From positions 80,476 to 144,475 of the forward strand of contig MHEE01000002.1 in assembly GCA_001805105.1 (NCBI GenBank): a DNA stretch of 64,000 nt, read 5' to 3'. Positions 32,446 to 42,825 of the stretch are shown piece after piece; the stretch's first letter is position 1; every line of letters starts with the position of its first letter. Made by a program: the position numbers and the translations under genes. The DNA is from Nitrospirae bacterium GWF2_44_13. Its GTDB lineage: Bacteria > Nitrospirota > Thermodesulfovibrionia > Thermodesulfovibrionales > UBA1546. Below the pieces are notes generated by a model. It was not told where the DNA came from, made no database searches, and saw only the letters and a list, made by a program, of their open reading frames with translations.

Positions 32446-32884
32446 AACAATGCTTAGAACAGACAGCAGTATTTCGCCGCTGTTTATCCGTCTTGCCCTC
32501 GGCTCGGTGATGTTTGCCCACGGCAGCCAGAAAGTGCTGGGATGGTTCGGCGGCGCAGGATTTGAAAAGACGATACAGATATTCTCATCGCAGATGAGCT
32601 TCCCGTTCTACCTTACGCTCCTTCTGATGGCAATAGAGTTCTTCGGCTCTATCGGCCTCATCCTCGGATTCTTCACAAGGCTCTCTGCACTTGGGATAGG
32701 CATATCCATGTCAGTGTGCGCATACATGAACCATCTGCAAAATGGCTTTTTCATAAATTGGTTCGGCCTGCAAAAAGGAGAAGGGATAGAGTTTCACATA
32801 CTTGTGGTTGGCATTGCCCTCGCCCTGATAATAAAAGGAGGCGGGCTTATTTCTATAGACAGGATATTTTCAAAGGGGAGATAA
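32432..32884 (+). CDS. DoxX-family membrane protein
   Basis: A 150-residue protein with four predicted membrane spans. The DoxX signature FIRLALGSVMFAHGSQKVLGWFGGAGF lies at about 19-45, followed by FFGSIGLILGFFTRLSALGI at about 70-89. DoxX proteins are small quinone-related or thiol-stress membrane proteins of mostly unclear function. The start overlaps the preceding Cys-rich gene by 14 bases; a second ATG two codons on is possible. It ends 8 bp from the convergent parB stop. Confidence 0.88.
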   Translation: MPMFKTMLRTDSSISPLFIRLALGSVMFAHGSQKVLGWFGGAGFEKTIQIFSSQMSFPFYLTLLLMAIEFFGSIGLILGFFTRLSALGIGISMSVCAYMNHLQNGFFINWFGLQKGEGIEFHILVVGIALALIIKGGGLISIDRIFSKGR

Positions 32885-32892
32885 CGCCTCTT

Positions 32893-33729
32893 TCAGCTCA
32901 TCAGTATATCAAGCAAGCGGTCCAGTTCATCGAGGGAATAGTATTCTATCTCTATCCTCCCGCCTTTTTTGCCTTTGTGATGAATCCTTACCTTTGTGCC
33001 AAGGCTCTTTATAAGCTTGTCTTCGAGGGATGCTATCTGCGGGTCTTTATGCCCTTTGTGTGTTTTTGATTTTTTTGTCCCTGAAAGAGCGGTGCTTTTT
33101 ACGAGTGTTTCCGTTTCCCTAACGCTTAACCCCTTCTTCATAACCTTTCTTGCGGCACCTGTCTGATTTGCCCTTCCTTCGATAGAGAGGATTGCCCTTG
33201 CATGTCCCATGCTCAGAGAGCCGTCAGAGATTAATGACTTTATTTCCTCGGGGAGTTTCAGAAGCCTGAGGTAATTGGCAACAGTAGCCCTCTCCTTCCC
33301 GACCTTCTCCGAGAGATCTTCCTGCGTAAGGCTGAAATCCCTCATTAGTTTATGGAATGCCTCCGCTGTTTCAACGGGATTAAGGTCTTCCCTCTGTATG
33401 TTCTCTATGAGCGCTATCTCCAGAGAGTCTCTTGATGCAACATTCTTTACGATTGCGGGAATCTTTTTAAGGCCTGCAAGCTGCGAAGCGCGCCATCTCC
33501 GTTCGCCTGCGATGAGCCTGAACGAACCATCTCCCGCCCTTGAGACTATAATCGGCTGGAGCACGCCCTTTTCCTTTATTGATGCGGCGAGTTCCTTGAG
33601 AGAGCCGTCCCTGAAAACCTTCCGCGGCTGTTCTCCGCCGGCAGATATACGGCTGACTTCCAGATGAAGTATCTCTTCTCCCTTCTCAGGAATTAATGCG
33701 TCAAGTCCTCTGCCTAATGCCGTTTTCAT
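32893..33729 (-). CDS. parB: Chromosome-partitioning protein ParB
   Basis: ParB is a CTP-dependent clamp that loads at parS sites and positions the origin. The N-terminal signature RGLDALIPE, the CTP-binding LQPIIVSRAGDGSFRLIAGERRWRASQLAGLKKIPAIV (about 55-95) with ENIQREDLNPVETAEAF, and the helix-turn-helix LTQEDLSEKVGKERATVANYLRLLKLP (about 134-160) are present. The C-terminal dimer domain ends the protein. The length of 278 residues is normal. The ATG has AAGGAG and lies inside the end of parA (29-base overlap). I saw no perfect parS site in the window. Confidence 0.97.
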   Translation of the reverse strand: MKTALGRGLDALIPEKGEEILHLEVSRISAGGEQPRKVFRDGSLKELAASIKEKGVLQPIIVSRAGDGSFRLIAGERRWRASQLAGLKKIPAIVKNVASRDSLEIALIENIQREDLNPVETAEAFHKLMRDFSLTQEDLSEKVGKERATVANYLRLLKLPEEIKSLISDGSLSMGHARAILSIEGRANQTGAARKVMKKGLSVRETETLVKSTALSGTKKSKTHKGHKDPQIASLEDKLIKSLGTKVRIHHKGKKGGRIEIEYYSLDELDRLLDILMS

Positions 33730-34480
33730 TCAGTATCTCCTTTGCCAGTGACAAATAACTCTGCGCTCCTTTAGACCTTGCGTCATAAAGCAAGGCAGGT
33801 TTCCCGTAGCTCGGCGCTTCTCCGAGCGTTACATTTCTCGGAATTACAGTATTATATACTTTGCCGCCGAAATGTTTCCTGACCTCTTCCGCGACCTCAT
33901 TTGCGAGCGTATTTCTTGAATCAAACATGGTAAGGACTATGCCTTCAATATCAAGGCCTGAGTTGAAAGAATTTCTCACCAGCCGAATGGTGTTTGACAG
34001 CAGGCCGAGCCCTTCAAGCGCGTAGTATTCGCACTGCACAGGAACAAGGACAGAATCCGCAGCCACAAGCGCATTCAGCGTCAAAAGCCCGAGAGAAGGT
34101 GGACAGTCAATAAATATATACCGGTATTTATCGCGTATTGCTGCTATCGCATGAGAAAGAATATGTTCTCTGCCTTCGCGTCCGACAAGCTCCACCTCAA
34201 CGCCGAGGAGGTCTACGGTTGAAGGGATAATGCCGAGATGCTCTACTTCTGTTTCCCTTATCGTTTCTCGTATCTTGCACTTTTCGGAATAAAAATCATA
34301 AAGAGTATTTCCCGTATTGTCTCTTGATATGCCAAACCCGCTGGTAGAATTTCCCTGGGGGTCAGTGTCTATTACAAGGATATCTTTTTCTGCAAGGGCC
34401 AGCGAAGCGGCAAGATTTACAGCAGTTGTAGTCTTGCCGACACCGCCTTTCTGATTTGCTATTGCGATTATTTTACCCAT
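33701..34480 (-). CDS. parA: Chromosome-partitioning ATPase ParA/Soj
   Basis: ParA is a deviant Walker ATPase that moves ParB-parS complexes over the nucleoid. The Walker A KGGVGKTTTAVNLAASLA with its signature lysine (about residue 10), the DTDPQGNSTSGFG loop, the FIDCPPSLGLLTLNALVAAD Walker B and the DNA-binding basic C-terminal helix are visible. The length of 259 residues matches chromosomal Soj. No gidAB genes are next to it. It is divergent from the lytic transglycosylase gene, with about 120 bp between. Confidence 0.97.
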   Translation of the reverse strand: MGKIIAIANQKGGVGKTTTAVNLAASLALAEKDILVIDTDPQGNSTSGFGISRDNTGNTLYDFYSEKCKIRETIRETEVEHLGIIPSTVDLLGVEVELVGREGREHILSHAIAAIRDKYRYIFIDCPPSLGLLTLNALVAADSVLVPVQCEYYALEGLGLLSNTIRLVRNSFNSGLDIEGIVLTMFDSRNTLANEVAEEVRKHFGGKVYNTVIPRNVTLGEAPSYGKPALLYDARSKGAQSYLSLAKEILNENGIRQRT

Positions 34481-34565
34481 AATCCGGAAGCTTTCAAAGT
34501 TTTCATATTATACCAGTTTCACTATGAGATTTTGGAGAAGAATATAGATAAATAAAAACTTTTAC

Positions 34566-34594
34566 TTGACAAAAACATCCGTGTAGGTGAAAAT
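34566..34594 (+). promoter_or_regulatory. Possible promoter directly before the transglycosylase gene
   Basis: TTGACA (34566-34571), a 17-bp spacer and a weak GAAAAT (34589-34594), with the ATG at 34604 only nine bases further and no Shine-Dalgarno site. The -35 box is convincing, the -10 is not. Confidence 0.35.
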
Positions 34595-34603
34595 TAACCA
34601 ATT

Positions 34604-35965
34604 ATGGGCAAATTGCGTTTGTTTGCTGTTTTATGCTTTATATTGTTTTTGTTTGCGCCGCTTTATGCCTCCGGGACTCCGGAGGAAAAATCTGCGGATG
34701 GTCAGCCTCCGCCTATAATCTCGGAGAAGCCTGCTGAAAAAATAGAACCGGCCACAAAAGCAGAATCCGTAACAAAGGCAGAACCCGTAATAGAAGCAGC
34801 GCCTGAGGCAAAACCCACTGTAGCAGAACCTGAAACCGTCCCGTACAAATCAAACCCCATTGCTGTAAAGGCAGTAGAGAAGAGTACGGTTCTCTTTGCC
34901 GAGAGGATACGGGAAAGATTTGCCATGTGGCTGAGCCGTTCAGGGAAATATGTGGAACTGATGAAGGAGATACTGAAAAACAAAAACGTCCCTGAGGACA
35001 TAGTGTTCCTTTCCTTAATAGAGAGCGGTTTTAATCCTTATGCATATTCGGTTGCAAGGGCAGCAGGGCCATGGCAGTTTATTTCCGCAACCGCAAAGAG
35101 ATACGGGCTTGTAATAGATTGGTGGAGAGATGAAAGAAGAGATCCGGTAAAATCAACGGCAGCGGCGGCAAATTATCTCAGTGACCTCTATGAAATGTTC
35201 GGTTCATGGAACCTTGCAATGGCTGCATACAATGCAGGCGAAGGCAGGATAATGAAGGCTTTAAAACGATCCAAGAGCGACGATTACTGGCCCTTGCTTA
35301 ATACCCGCCATATAAAAAGCGAGACAAAAAACTATGTCCCGCGCTTTATCGCTGCAAGCAACATTGCATCGAATCCGGAAGAATTCGGATTCATGAACAT
35401 TGTATATCATCAGCCGCTGAATTACGATGAGGTCAAGGTAAGCGGGCCGCTTGACCTTGAGGTTGCGGCAAAGTGCGCTGATACCACAGTAGAGACAATA
35501 AAAGAGCTGAACCCTGAACTCAGAAGATGGTGCACGCCTCCCCACGAGCATGCTTATGTCCTCAGGATACCTGCTGGAACAAAGGAACTCTTCCAGCAAA
35601 ATCTTGCCGCTATCCCGGAAAATGAAAGGTTCAGCGTTGAAACATATACGGTCAAAAAAGGCGATACGCTGCAGAAAATTGCAAAAAAAACAGGGGTAAC
35701 CGTAAAAGCGATTCTTGTGCTTAATTCGATGGATAAGGCAAGGTCTCTGAAGCTGGGAACCGAGATAAGCCTGCCGCCAGAAGAAAAATTCCAGCTTGAC
35801 AGGGATGACAGATTTGAAATAAGGAAGGCATCCTATAAGAAAACCTATAAACATAAGAAAACCTATAAAAGCAAAAAGAACAATACCGTTAAACCCGTGA
35901 AGACCCGCAATAAGAAAGTGCTGGTTACAGCGTTGCACACTAAAAAGAATATAGCTAACGATTAA
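34604..35965 (+). CDS. Membrane-bound lytic transglycosylase with LysM domain (MltD-like)
   Basis: It cleaves peptidoglycan glycan strands to give 1,6-anhydro ends. A signal peptide (1-22) is followed by a Pro/Ala/Glu linker with repeated KAEPV words, then the SLT fold (about 115-235): the catalytic glutamate in VFLSLIESGFNPYAYS, AAGPWQFISATAKRYGL and LAMAAYNAGEGRI. A C-terminal LysM (about 347-392, YTVKKGDTLQKIAKKTGVTV) binds the wall. The tail is very basic with repeated KKTYKHKKTYK. The length of 453 residues is near that of MltD. No Shine-Dalgarno site is visible. Confidence 0.93.
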   Translation: MGKLRLFAVLCFILFLFAPLYASGTPEEKSADGQPPPIISEKPAEKIEPATKAESVTKAEPVIEAAPEAKPTVAEPETVPYKSNPIAVKAVEKSTVLFAERIRERFAMWLSRSGKYVELMKEILKNKNVPEDIVFLSLIESGFNPYAYSVARAAGPWQFISATAKRYGLVIDWWRDERRDPVKSTAAAANYLSDLYEMFGSWNLAMAAYNAGEGRIMKALKRSKSDDYWPLLNTRHIKSETKNYVPRFIAASNIASNPEEFGFMNIVYHQPLNYDEVKVSGPLDLEVAAKCADTTVETIKELNPELRRWCTPPHEHAYVLRIPAGTKELFQQNLAAIPENERFSVETYTVKKGDTLQKIAKKTGVTVKAILVLNSMDKARSLKLGTEISLPPEEKFQLDRDDRFEIRKASYKKTYKHKKTYKSKKNNTVKPVKTRNKKVLVTALHTKKNIAND

Positions 35966-36013
35966 TTTGCCTCCTTTTTACTTAACCTGCAAACTTCCCC
36001 GCCAACTGCCGGT

Positions 36014-36535
36014 ATGATTAATGCAATGTTCCTAAGAAACGCTGTCCGTTTCTTGATTTTTGTTTTTGCATATTTAGGAATGGCAGCGCTGTGCCACGGG
36101 GCCAAAACAAATCCATGCGAAGGGCATGAAACCTCTCTGCTTGTTGACACCAAACAGCATAAAATGTGGTTGTGTCAGGAGAGCAAACCTGTCGGTGAAT
36201 ATAAGGTGGCAATCGGCAAAGGCGGCATTAACAAAATAAAGCAGGGAGATAATAAAACACCTCTCGGAGAATACACCCTTGGCATTCCCCGTCCTTCGTC
36301 CCGCTTTGGAACTTTTATACCTATCGGATATCCCACTCAGGAGCAAATCTCAAGAGGATATACCGGCAGTGATATCGGCGTCCATGGGCCGTATCGTTTT
36401 TTTAAGTGGCATGGCAATTCCACTGCGTGGCCTGACTGGACACGAGGCTGTATCGCCGTTGGAACAGACAGGGCAATTTCAGAGGTCGCGCGCTGGATTA
36501 AAACTCGGAAGGTCGCGAGAATTATTATCAGGTAA
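36014..36535 (+). CDS. L,D-transpeptidase (YkuD domain)
   Basis: The enzyme makes 3-3 crosslinks in peptidoglycan or attaches lipoproteins, with a catalytic cysteine. A signal peptide (about 1-29, ending CHGA) precedes LLVDTKQHKMWLCQ, the KTPLGEYTLG substrate strand and the active site VHGPYRFFKW with TRGCIAVGTDRAI (catalytic Cys near residue 150). The length of 173 residues is typical for a single-domain member. ATG choice is uncertain; a second ATG four codons on is possible. It follows the lytic transglycosylase on the same strand. The stop faces the next, convergent gene 12 bp away. Confidence 0.92.
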   Translation: MINAMFLRNAVRFLIFVFAYLGMAALCHGAKTNPCEGHETSLLVDTKQHKMWLCQESKPVGEYKVAIGKGGINKIKQGDNKTPLGEYTLGIPRPSSRFGTFIPIGYPTQEQISRGYTGSDIGVHGPYRFFKWHGNSTAWPDWTRGCIAVGTDRAISEVARWIKTRKVARIIIR

Positions 36536-36547
36536 TAAAGCCTGTCT

Positions 36548-37240
36548 CTAACCTTTCTTCTTCTCGATCCTCGCCTTTGCCTCTTCGGCAAACGGAGATT
36601 GAGGGAAGTCTTTGGCAAGCTCTTCGTATTTCTTCTTTGCCTCTTCTGTCTTGCCCTGAGCCTCAAGTATCTTGCCTGACTCTATGAGAGAAAGGTCTTT
36701 GTATGTTCCTGTCTTATAATTGTAAAGCACGGCGAAAGCTTTAAGGGCTTCTTCAGCGCTGCCTTTTTTCAGGCTGATCATCGCCATCTTATAATATGAA
36801 AGCGGGACAAACTTCTCATCATCAGGGAATTTCCGGTTTAATTCTTTCAGGGCATTTAATGAATCTTCGTATTTCCCGAGTTCATAATAACAGTTAGCAA
36901 TATAATACAAGGATACAGGTGATTTTCTTGTGTCGTATGCCTTTCCGAATATCTCCGCTGCCTTTTTATAACGCTCCTCGCCTGCAAAAGGCTGTTTTTG
37001 ATACAGCCCGTAATATATTTTATATGCCTCATATTCGAGCTTTTGAGCCTTGTTTTTCTGGGTATTGCTGTAGAGGAAAAAACCTCCGATTGCAAGAGCT
37101 GATAAAACAACAGCAGCAAGTGCAGTTATTAAAAAACGCTTTCTCTCCTCTGCGGACTTCTTAAGTCTTGAAAGAGTTCCGCTTGCCTCTGTCCCTGATA
37201 TTGTTTTCTTTGCAATCTTTTTCTTTATAGGCTTTGGCAT
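36548..37240 (-). CDS. Membrane-anchored TPR protein
   Basis: A 230-residue protein with a basic cytoplasmic tail (1-35), one membrane span (about 36-56) and an outer TPR region with at least four units (from about 85), e.g. SLYYIANCYYELGKYEDSLNALKEL and DLSLIESGKILEAQGKTEEAKKKYEEL. The topology is like YfgM or BamD/YbgF-type envelope scaffolds; the family cannot be fixed. GGAGGGATT precedes the ATG, which overlaps the stop of the PHP gene (TAATG). The two are translationally coupled. Confidence 0.85.
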   Translation of the reverse strand: MPKPIKKKIAKKTISGTEASGTLSRLKKSAEERKRFLITALAAVVLSALAIGGFFLYSNTQKNKAQKLEYEAYKIYYGLYQKQPFAGEERYKKAAEIFGKAYDTRKSPVSLYYIANCYYELGKYEDSLNALKELNRKFPDDEKFVPLSYYKMAMISLKKGSAEEALKAFAVLYNYKTGTYKDLSLIESGKILEAQGKTEEAKKKYEELAKDFPQSPFAEEAKARIEKKKG

Positions 37241-37896
37241 TAATCCCTCCTGAGCGCCTTTTCCACAAGAGCCTTGGAATTTTCAAAGACATATTCTATC
37301 CTGTTTACATCTATCCCTGCAGAAAGCAGTATCTTCTTCGCAGTTTCATCTGTTATGAAATCAGCGGGGCTGTGGGCATCTGTATTTATTACAAGGTGAA
37401 CGCCGAATTTTATTGCCTCTTTTGCAACATGCCCGTTTGAAAGCGAATGCCCTTTCCTTGATGTAATCTCAAGGGCGACGCCTTTCTCTTTTGCAAGGAG
37501 CAGGTCTTCTGTTGAAATAATGCCGGGATGCGAAACTATGTCAGCGCCTGCCTCTATTGCCGCCCTGTTCGTCCCTTCTGCAACAGGCTCGGCTATTGTC
37601 TCACCGTGAACAACAACTATCTTTGCGCCAAGCTGCCTTGCCTCTTTAACCATGGAAGGAATCAGCGCCGGAGGAACGTGCGTGATTTCAGCGCCGGGGA
37701 TTACAGTGATTGAGACAAAATCTTTTAAAGCTTTAAGCGCCTTTACAACGCTTGGTATCACAATATCAATATTTGACTGGTCCACATGGTCTGTAATGGC
37801 AATAGCCTTATAGCCTATTACCGATGCCCTTTGTATCAATTCGGCAGGCAACAACTCTCCGTCGCTGAATAAACTATGTGTATGCAAATCAATCAT
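37240..37896 (-). CDS. PHP-domain phosphoesterase (histidinol-phosphatase-like)
   Basis: A metal-dependent phosphoesterase of 218 residues. The four PHP motifs are present: IDLHTHSLFSDGEL (1), ITDHVDQSN (2), VIPGAEITHVPP and VVVHGETIAEP with ADIVSHPG (3), and VINTDAHSPADF (4). These bind two or three metals. The physiological substrate is not clear; relatives include histidinol phosphatase and nucleotide phosphatases. It lies between comF and the TPR gene on the same strand. Confidence 0.9.
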   Translation of the reverse strand: MIDLHTHSLFSDGELLPAELIQRASVIGYKAIAITDHVDQSNIDIVIPSVVKALKALKDFVSITVIPGAEITHVPPALIPSMVKEARQLGAKIVVVHGETIAEPVAEGTNRAAIEAGADIVSHPGIISTEDLLLAKEKGVALEITSRKGHSLSNGHVAKEAIKFGVHLVINTDAHSPADFITDETAKKILLSAGIDVNRIEYVFENSKALVEKALRRD

Positions 37897-37914
37897 AACT
37901 GAATCAATATGATA

Positions 37915-38640
37915 CTATATCATGCCTGCCCGTGCAAGAGTAATAACAGTAACCTCTTTTGCGCCGGCGCTCATTAATGTCTTCGAACACTCTCTTGCTG
38001 TTGCGCCTGTTGTCATTACATCATCAAGAAGAAGCAGTCTCAGGCTGCTGATTTTTCCGCTGGCCTTAAATGCGCCTCTGAGATTTTTCATCCTCTCTTT
38101 TGCGTTTAAGCCGACTTGCGGCAGAGTGTCTTTCATTTTTAAGAGCATGTCCATATGAACAGGAATTCTTAAATTTTTTGAAATTACCTTCGCCATGAGG
38201 AGCGATTGATTAAATCCTCTTTCTCTAAGAGCATTTTTGCTGAGAGGAACAGGGATTATGCCGTCGCATTCAGGCATTTCAAGATTCAGAAGCAGTTTCC
38301 CAAGAGAATGGGCAAATCTTCTCAGGCCTGAGAATTTCATCAAATTAATTGCCTCTGCCAGCGCATCGGAGTAAATACCATAATTTAAGACCATGGAAAA
38401 TGAAGGCGAATGTGTGAGGCATTCTTTGCAGACAGTGGCATGCACCGACACCAAAGGAACAGCGCATATCCTGCATGAAGGCCCCGAATAACGCTTAATC
38501 CCGGCCCAGCAAGTTGCGCATATAGGTGAATGCTGAAAACTGTCAGAGCGTTTACTGCACAATGGGCATATTGAAGGGTAGATTGAGTTTAAGATGGTCG
38601 TGGCTAAACTGTATCCGTTACGCCTGATGATATTCTGCAT
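37915..38640 (-). CDS. comF: ComF family protein
   Basis: ComF-like proteins take part in natural DNA uptake and strand import and carry a phosphoribosyltransferase fold. The N-terminal zinc finger has CPLCSKR, ICATCWAG, CRICAVPL and CKECL (four Cys pairs, residues 17-74). The C-terminal PRTase loop is LLLDDVMTTGATARECSKTLMSAGA (about 204-228). The length of 241 residues is normal. With the type IV pilus genes in the same window, natural transformation is possible, but comEA/comEC are not seen here. No clear ribosome-binding site precedes the ATG. Confidence 0.93.
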   Translation of the reverse strand: MQNIIRRNGYSLATTILNSIYPSICPLCSKRSDSFQHSPICATCWAGIKRYSGPSCRICAVPLVSVHATVCKECLTHSPSFSMVLNYGIYSDALAEAINLMKFSGLRRFAHSLGKLLLNLEMPECDGIIPVPLSKNALRERGFNQSLLMAKVISKNLRIPVHMDMLLKMKDTLPQVGLNAKERMKNLRGAFKASGKISSLRLLLLDDVMTTGATARECSKTLMSAGAKEVTVITLARAGMI

Positions 38641-38679
38641 ATCGTGCGGCTGTTGCAGGTTCAGCCTGCACTTTTGCCA

Positions 38680-39981
<1,302 letters not shown>

Positions 39982-39988
39982 TTAAATT

Positions 39989-41566
39989 TTAGAGATTCAG
40001 CACCTTTACAGAAAGGATATTCTGCATCTTTTTTATCTCATCAAGCTGACGGGCTGTCACAGGAGAATCAATGCTCATCACGGATATTGCCGTGCCTCCT
40101 GCGCTCTCCCTTCCAAAATGCATCCGGGCTATATTGATATTGTTCTTACCGAAAAATGAGCCCAGATTCCCGATTACACCTGGCTTGTCCACATTATATA
40201 TAAACAGCATTATCCCCTCAGGCACTATCTCCACTGCAAAGTTGTCTATCTGAACAATCCTCGGGTCTTTTTTGCTGAACAATGTGCCGGCAAAGTACCT
40301 CTCCTTATCTTTTGCCTTTATTCTTAAGGCAAGCATGCTCTGGTAATCGCCTGCCTCAGCAGTCTTCGTCTCCTTGACCTCTATGCCGCGCTCCTTTGCA
40401 ATAAAAGGAGCATTAACGAAATTCACTGTCTCTTCAAGTATCGGCGTGAGCAAGCCTTTTAATGCCGCTATTGTGACAGGAGCAGTGTTAAGCTCCGAAA
40501 CATCTCCCATATATTCTATCGTAACTCCGGTAATGCCGCCTTCGAAAACCTGCGCTGCAAAACTCCCGAGTTTCTCCGCAAGATTCAGATAGGGCTGAAG
40601 CCTTGCCACCTGATCCGCAGGGATTGAAGGGAAATTAACAGCGTTTCTTATTGTGCCGCGCACAAGGTAGTCTGCAATCTGTTCCGCAACCGCGATTGCA
40701 ACATTTTCCTGAGCCTCTTCTGTAGCTGCACCGAGATGCGGAGTGCATATGACATTATCAAGCCCTATCAGTGAAAAATCAACAGGAGGCTCTTTTTCAA
40801 AAACGTCAAGAGCTGCGCCTGCAACCCTGCCGCTTTTCAACGCCTCATAAAGATCCTTCTCGTTTATTATCCCTCCCCTTGCGCAGTTAATAATCCTGAC
40901 TTCGTTCTTCATTTTTTTGATGGTCTCTGAATTTATGAGATTCTTTGTTTCAGGGGTCAGAGGCGTATGTATCGTAATGAAATCCGACCTGCTGAAAAGC
41001 TCATCAAGCGAGACCTTTTCTATTCCAAGCGCTTTTGCCCTGTCATCGCTGAGAAACGGGTCATACGCTATCACAACCATCTCAAGCCCCTGCGCTTTTT
41101 TAGCAACCTGATTACCGATGCTGCCGAGGCCTATAATTCCGAGAGTCTTGTTAAATAGCTCAACTCCCATAAATTTTTTCTTTTCCCATTGCCCTGCTTT
41201 CATAGAAGCAGTTGCCTGAGGAACCATTCTCGCAAGTGAAAACAGCATGGCGATTGAATGCTCTGCTGTTGTAATTGTATTGCCTCCCGGCGTATTCATT
41301 ACAACAATGCCTTTTTTTGATGCGGCAGCTTTGTCTACATTATCAAGTCCCGAACCTGCCCGGCCTATTACCTTAAGGTTTTTTGCCGCCTCAATAATCT
41401 CTGCCGTGGCCTTTGTAGCGCTCCTTATGACAAGACCGTGATATTCACCGATGCATGCCTTAAGCTCATCAGGCTTCATGCCTGTTTTGACATCAACATC
41501 AAGGCCTGCTTTTTTAAGTATCTCGACTCCTTTGTCTGAGATCTTGTCGCTTACCAGAACCTTCAT
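39989..41566 (-). CDS. serA: D-3-phosphoglycerate dehydrogenase
   Basis: SerA oxidises 3-phosphoglycerate to 3-phosphohydroxypyruvate, the first step of serine synthesis. It has VIGRAGSGLDNVD, the NAD-binding GIIGLGSIGNQVAKKAQGLEM (about 142-162), the catalytic Arg/Glu/His set (NCARGGIINEKDL; CTPHLGAAT). It also has the extra intervening domain (about 320-440) and the C-terminal ACT domain (about 450-525) for serine feedback. The length of 525 residues is the three-domain form. GGAGGAAAG precedes the ATG. Confidence 0.97.
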   Translation of the reverse strand: MKVLVSDKISDKGVEILKKAGLDVDVKTGMKPDELKACIGEYHGLVIRSATKATAEIIEAAKNLKVIGRAGSGLDNVDKAAASKKGIVVMNTPGGNTITTAEHSIAMLFSLARMVPQATASMKAGQWEKKKFMGVELFNKTLGIIGLGSIGNQVAKKAQGLEMVVIAYDPFLSDDRAKALGIEKVSLDELFSRSDFITIHTPLTPETKNLINSETIKKMKNEVRIINCARGGIINEKDLYEALKSGRVAGAALDVFEKEPPVDFSLIGLDNVICTPHLGAATEEAQENVAIAVAEQIADYLVRGTIRNAVNFPSIPADQVARLQPYLNLAEKLGSFAAQVFEGGITGVTIEYMGDVSELNTAPVTIAALKGLLTPILEETVNFVNAPFIAKERGIEVKETKTAEAGDYQSMLALRIKAKDKERYFAGTLFSKKDPRIVQIDNFAVEIVPEGIMLFIYNVDKPGVIGNLGSFFGKNNINIARMHFGRESAGGTAISVMSIDSPVTARQLDEIKKMQNILSVKVLNL

Positions 41567-41663
41567 CTTTCCTCCGAAAATTTATAACTTTAATTTTTTG
41601 GGTTCTTAAGGATAACACAGTAGTAAAAACCTTGACAAGAGCAGTGAATTGAGGGCTTGTGCG

Positions 41664-42788
41664 CTAAATAATCTTTTCGGGATTAAATCTCGCGGAGTCT
41701 AATACGCTGTGGACAAACCTGAATATCATCTTGCGCTGCTTTGCTGTTACTTCGGGATAGAACACAGGATTTGCAATAACAGCGCCCCTGAACGCAAAAA
41801 ACGGCGCAAGCACTTCATAAATCTCATCGTCTCCTGACAGCCTTGCATATTCATCAAAAAATAATTTCAAGCCTTCAAGATATGGCCCTTTGATTGCTTC
41901 AAAGTTTCTGATTGAGAAGAAGATATAGTTTATTGCAAGGGCTGTCACATCATCAGCAGGCTCGCCCCAAGGCCCCCGGCTGCGGTCAAGAAGGATGAAG
42001 TCAACGTCTTGGTGAATGGGTGAATGGGTGAATGGGTGAATGGGTAACGATGCTTTTTTGCTTTTCCGATTCACCGATTCACCTGCCGACCGATTCACCG
42101 TTTCTTTAAACCAGATATTCCCAGGATGAAAATCTCCGTGAATCTGTGAAAGCCTTTTATATCCCGGCTTCAACTTATAAATCCAGTCAACTGATTTCTT
42201 GATTATTCCGGACATCTCATTATAGGAAAGCACTTTATCAGGATATGTATCAAAAACACCCATCAGGCATTCGCCGTGGCCGACTGTGTCTCTCAGCTTT
42301 CTCCAGTAAAGCGTCTTTGAATCTTTTTTGATTGAATGAATCTTAGCGAGATAAGATGCCATTGCCTTTATCTTTTTTATATCAATATCATCGAGCCTTT
42401 CTTTGCGGGCAAACGAGACAAGGTCATTGAAATAATGCCTGCCTTCTGCCTTTTCCATCAAAAGATAATATTCCTTGCCGCCTCTGATGGATTTTATAGA
42501 GCCGCCTTCCAGCTCAGCAAGCACATCGATCGCACTTACGTGCTTAGGAAGGTTTTTGAACTCATCAAGGTCAAGGAGGAATATGCCGGCCCTGTCTGAT
42601 GGATAGTCATGCCCGAAATTCTCAGGCATCAGGGTTTTCACGACATACGACTTCGTGTCTTTTTTTGTCTTTATTTCTACGAGAAAACCCGAGCCATGAA
42701 CGCCATGCCCGAGTTTCTTTATATTTATCCGCGAAACATTCCTGAATTTTTTCTTGAGATATGCCTTTAATGCCTTTTCGTTGAGCAT
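41664..42788 (-). CDS. Phosphotransferase of the aminoglycoside/choline kinase fold
   Basis: A protein-kinase-like small-molecule kinase of 374 residues. It has the nucleotide loop LGHGVHGSGFLVEIK with SYVVKTLM (lysine), the catalytic SQIHGDFHPGNIWF (about 215-228) and the metal-binding DRSRGPWGEPADDVTALAIN. Between IWFKET and VDFILLDRS it carries about 30 extra residues (NRSAGESVNRKSKKASLPIH, PFTHSPIHQ) encoded by 8-bp repeats; homologues go straight from the HGD strand to the DRS strand. The natural substrate is unknown; despite the family name, drug resistance is not implied. Confidence 0.85.
   Translation of the reverse strand: MLNEKALKAYLKKKFRNVSRINIKKLGHGVHGSGFLVEIKTKKDTKSYVVKTLMPENFGHDYPSDRAGIFLLDLDEFKNLPKHVSAIDVLAELEGGSIKSIRGGKEYYLLMEKAEGRHYFNDLVSFARKERLDDIDIKKIKAMASYLAKIHSIKKDSKTLYWRKLRDTVGHGECLMGVFDTYPDKVLSYNEMSGIIKKSVDWIYKLKPGYKRLSQIHGDFHPGNIWFKETVNRSAGESVNRKSKKASLPIHPFTHSPIHQDVDFILLDRSRGPWGEPADDVTALAINYIFFSIRNFEAIKGPYLEGLKLFFDEYARLSGDDEIYEVLAPFFAFRGAVIANPVFYPEVTAKQRKMIFRFVHSVLDSARFNPEKII
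42011..42098 (-). repeat. Octamer arrays inside the phosphotransferase gene
   Basis: GGTGAATG repeated four times at 42011-42042. After 24 bp come CGATTCAC twice, CTGCCGAC and CGATTCAC again at 42067-42098, all in 8-bp phase. CCATTCAC (reverse complement frame of the first array) and CGATTCAC differ by one base, so both arrays share one origin. They encode an in-frame insertion. Confidence 0.8.
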
Positions 42789-42825
42789 GGCTTATAATGC
42801 AGACTCTATATAGTATCTGGAAAAA

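Noticed and set aside
34481..34603. Possible parS site near parAB (GTTTCAC at about 34516)
   Set aside because: Only half of the TGTTTCACGTGAAACA palindrome is present; the other half does not match.
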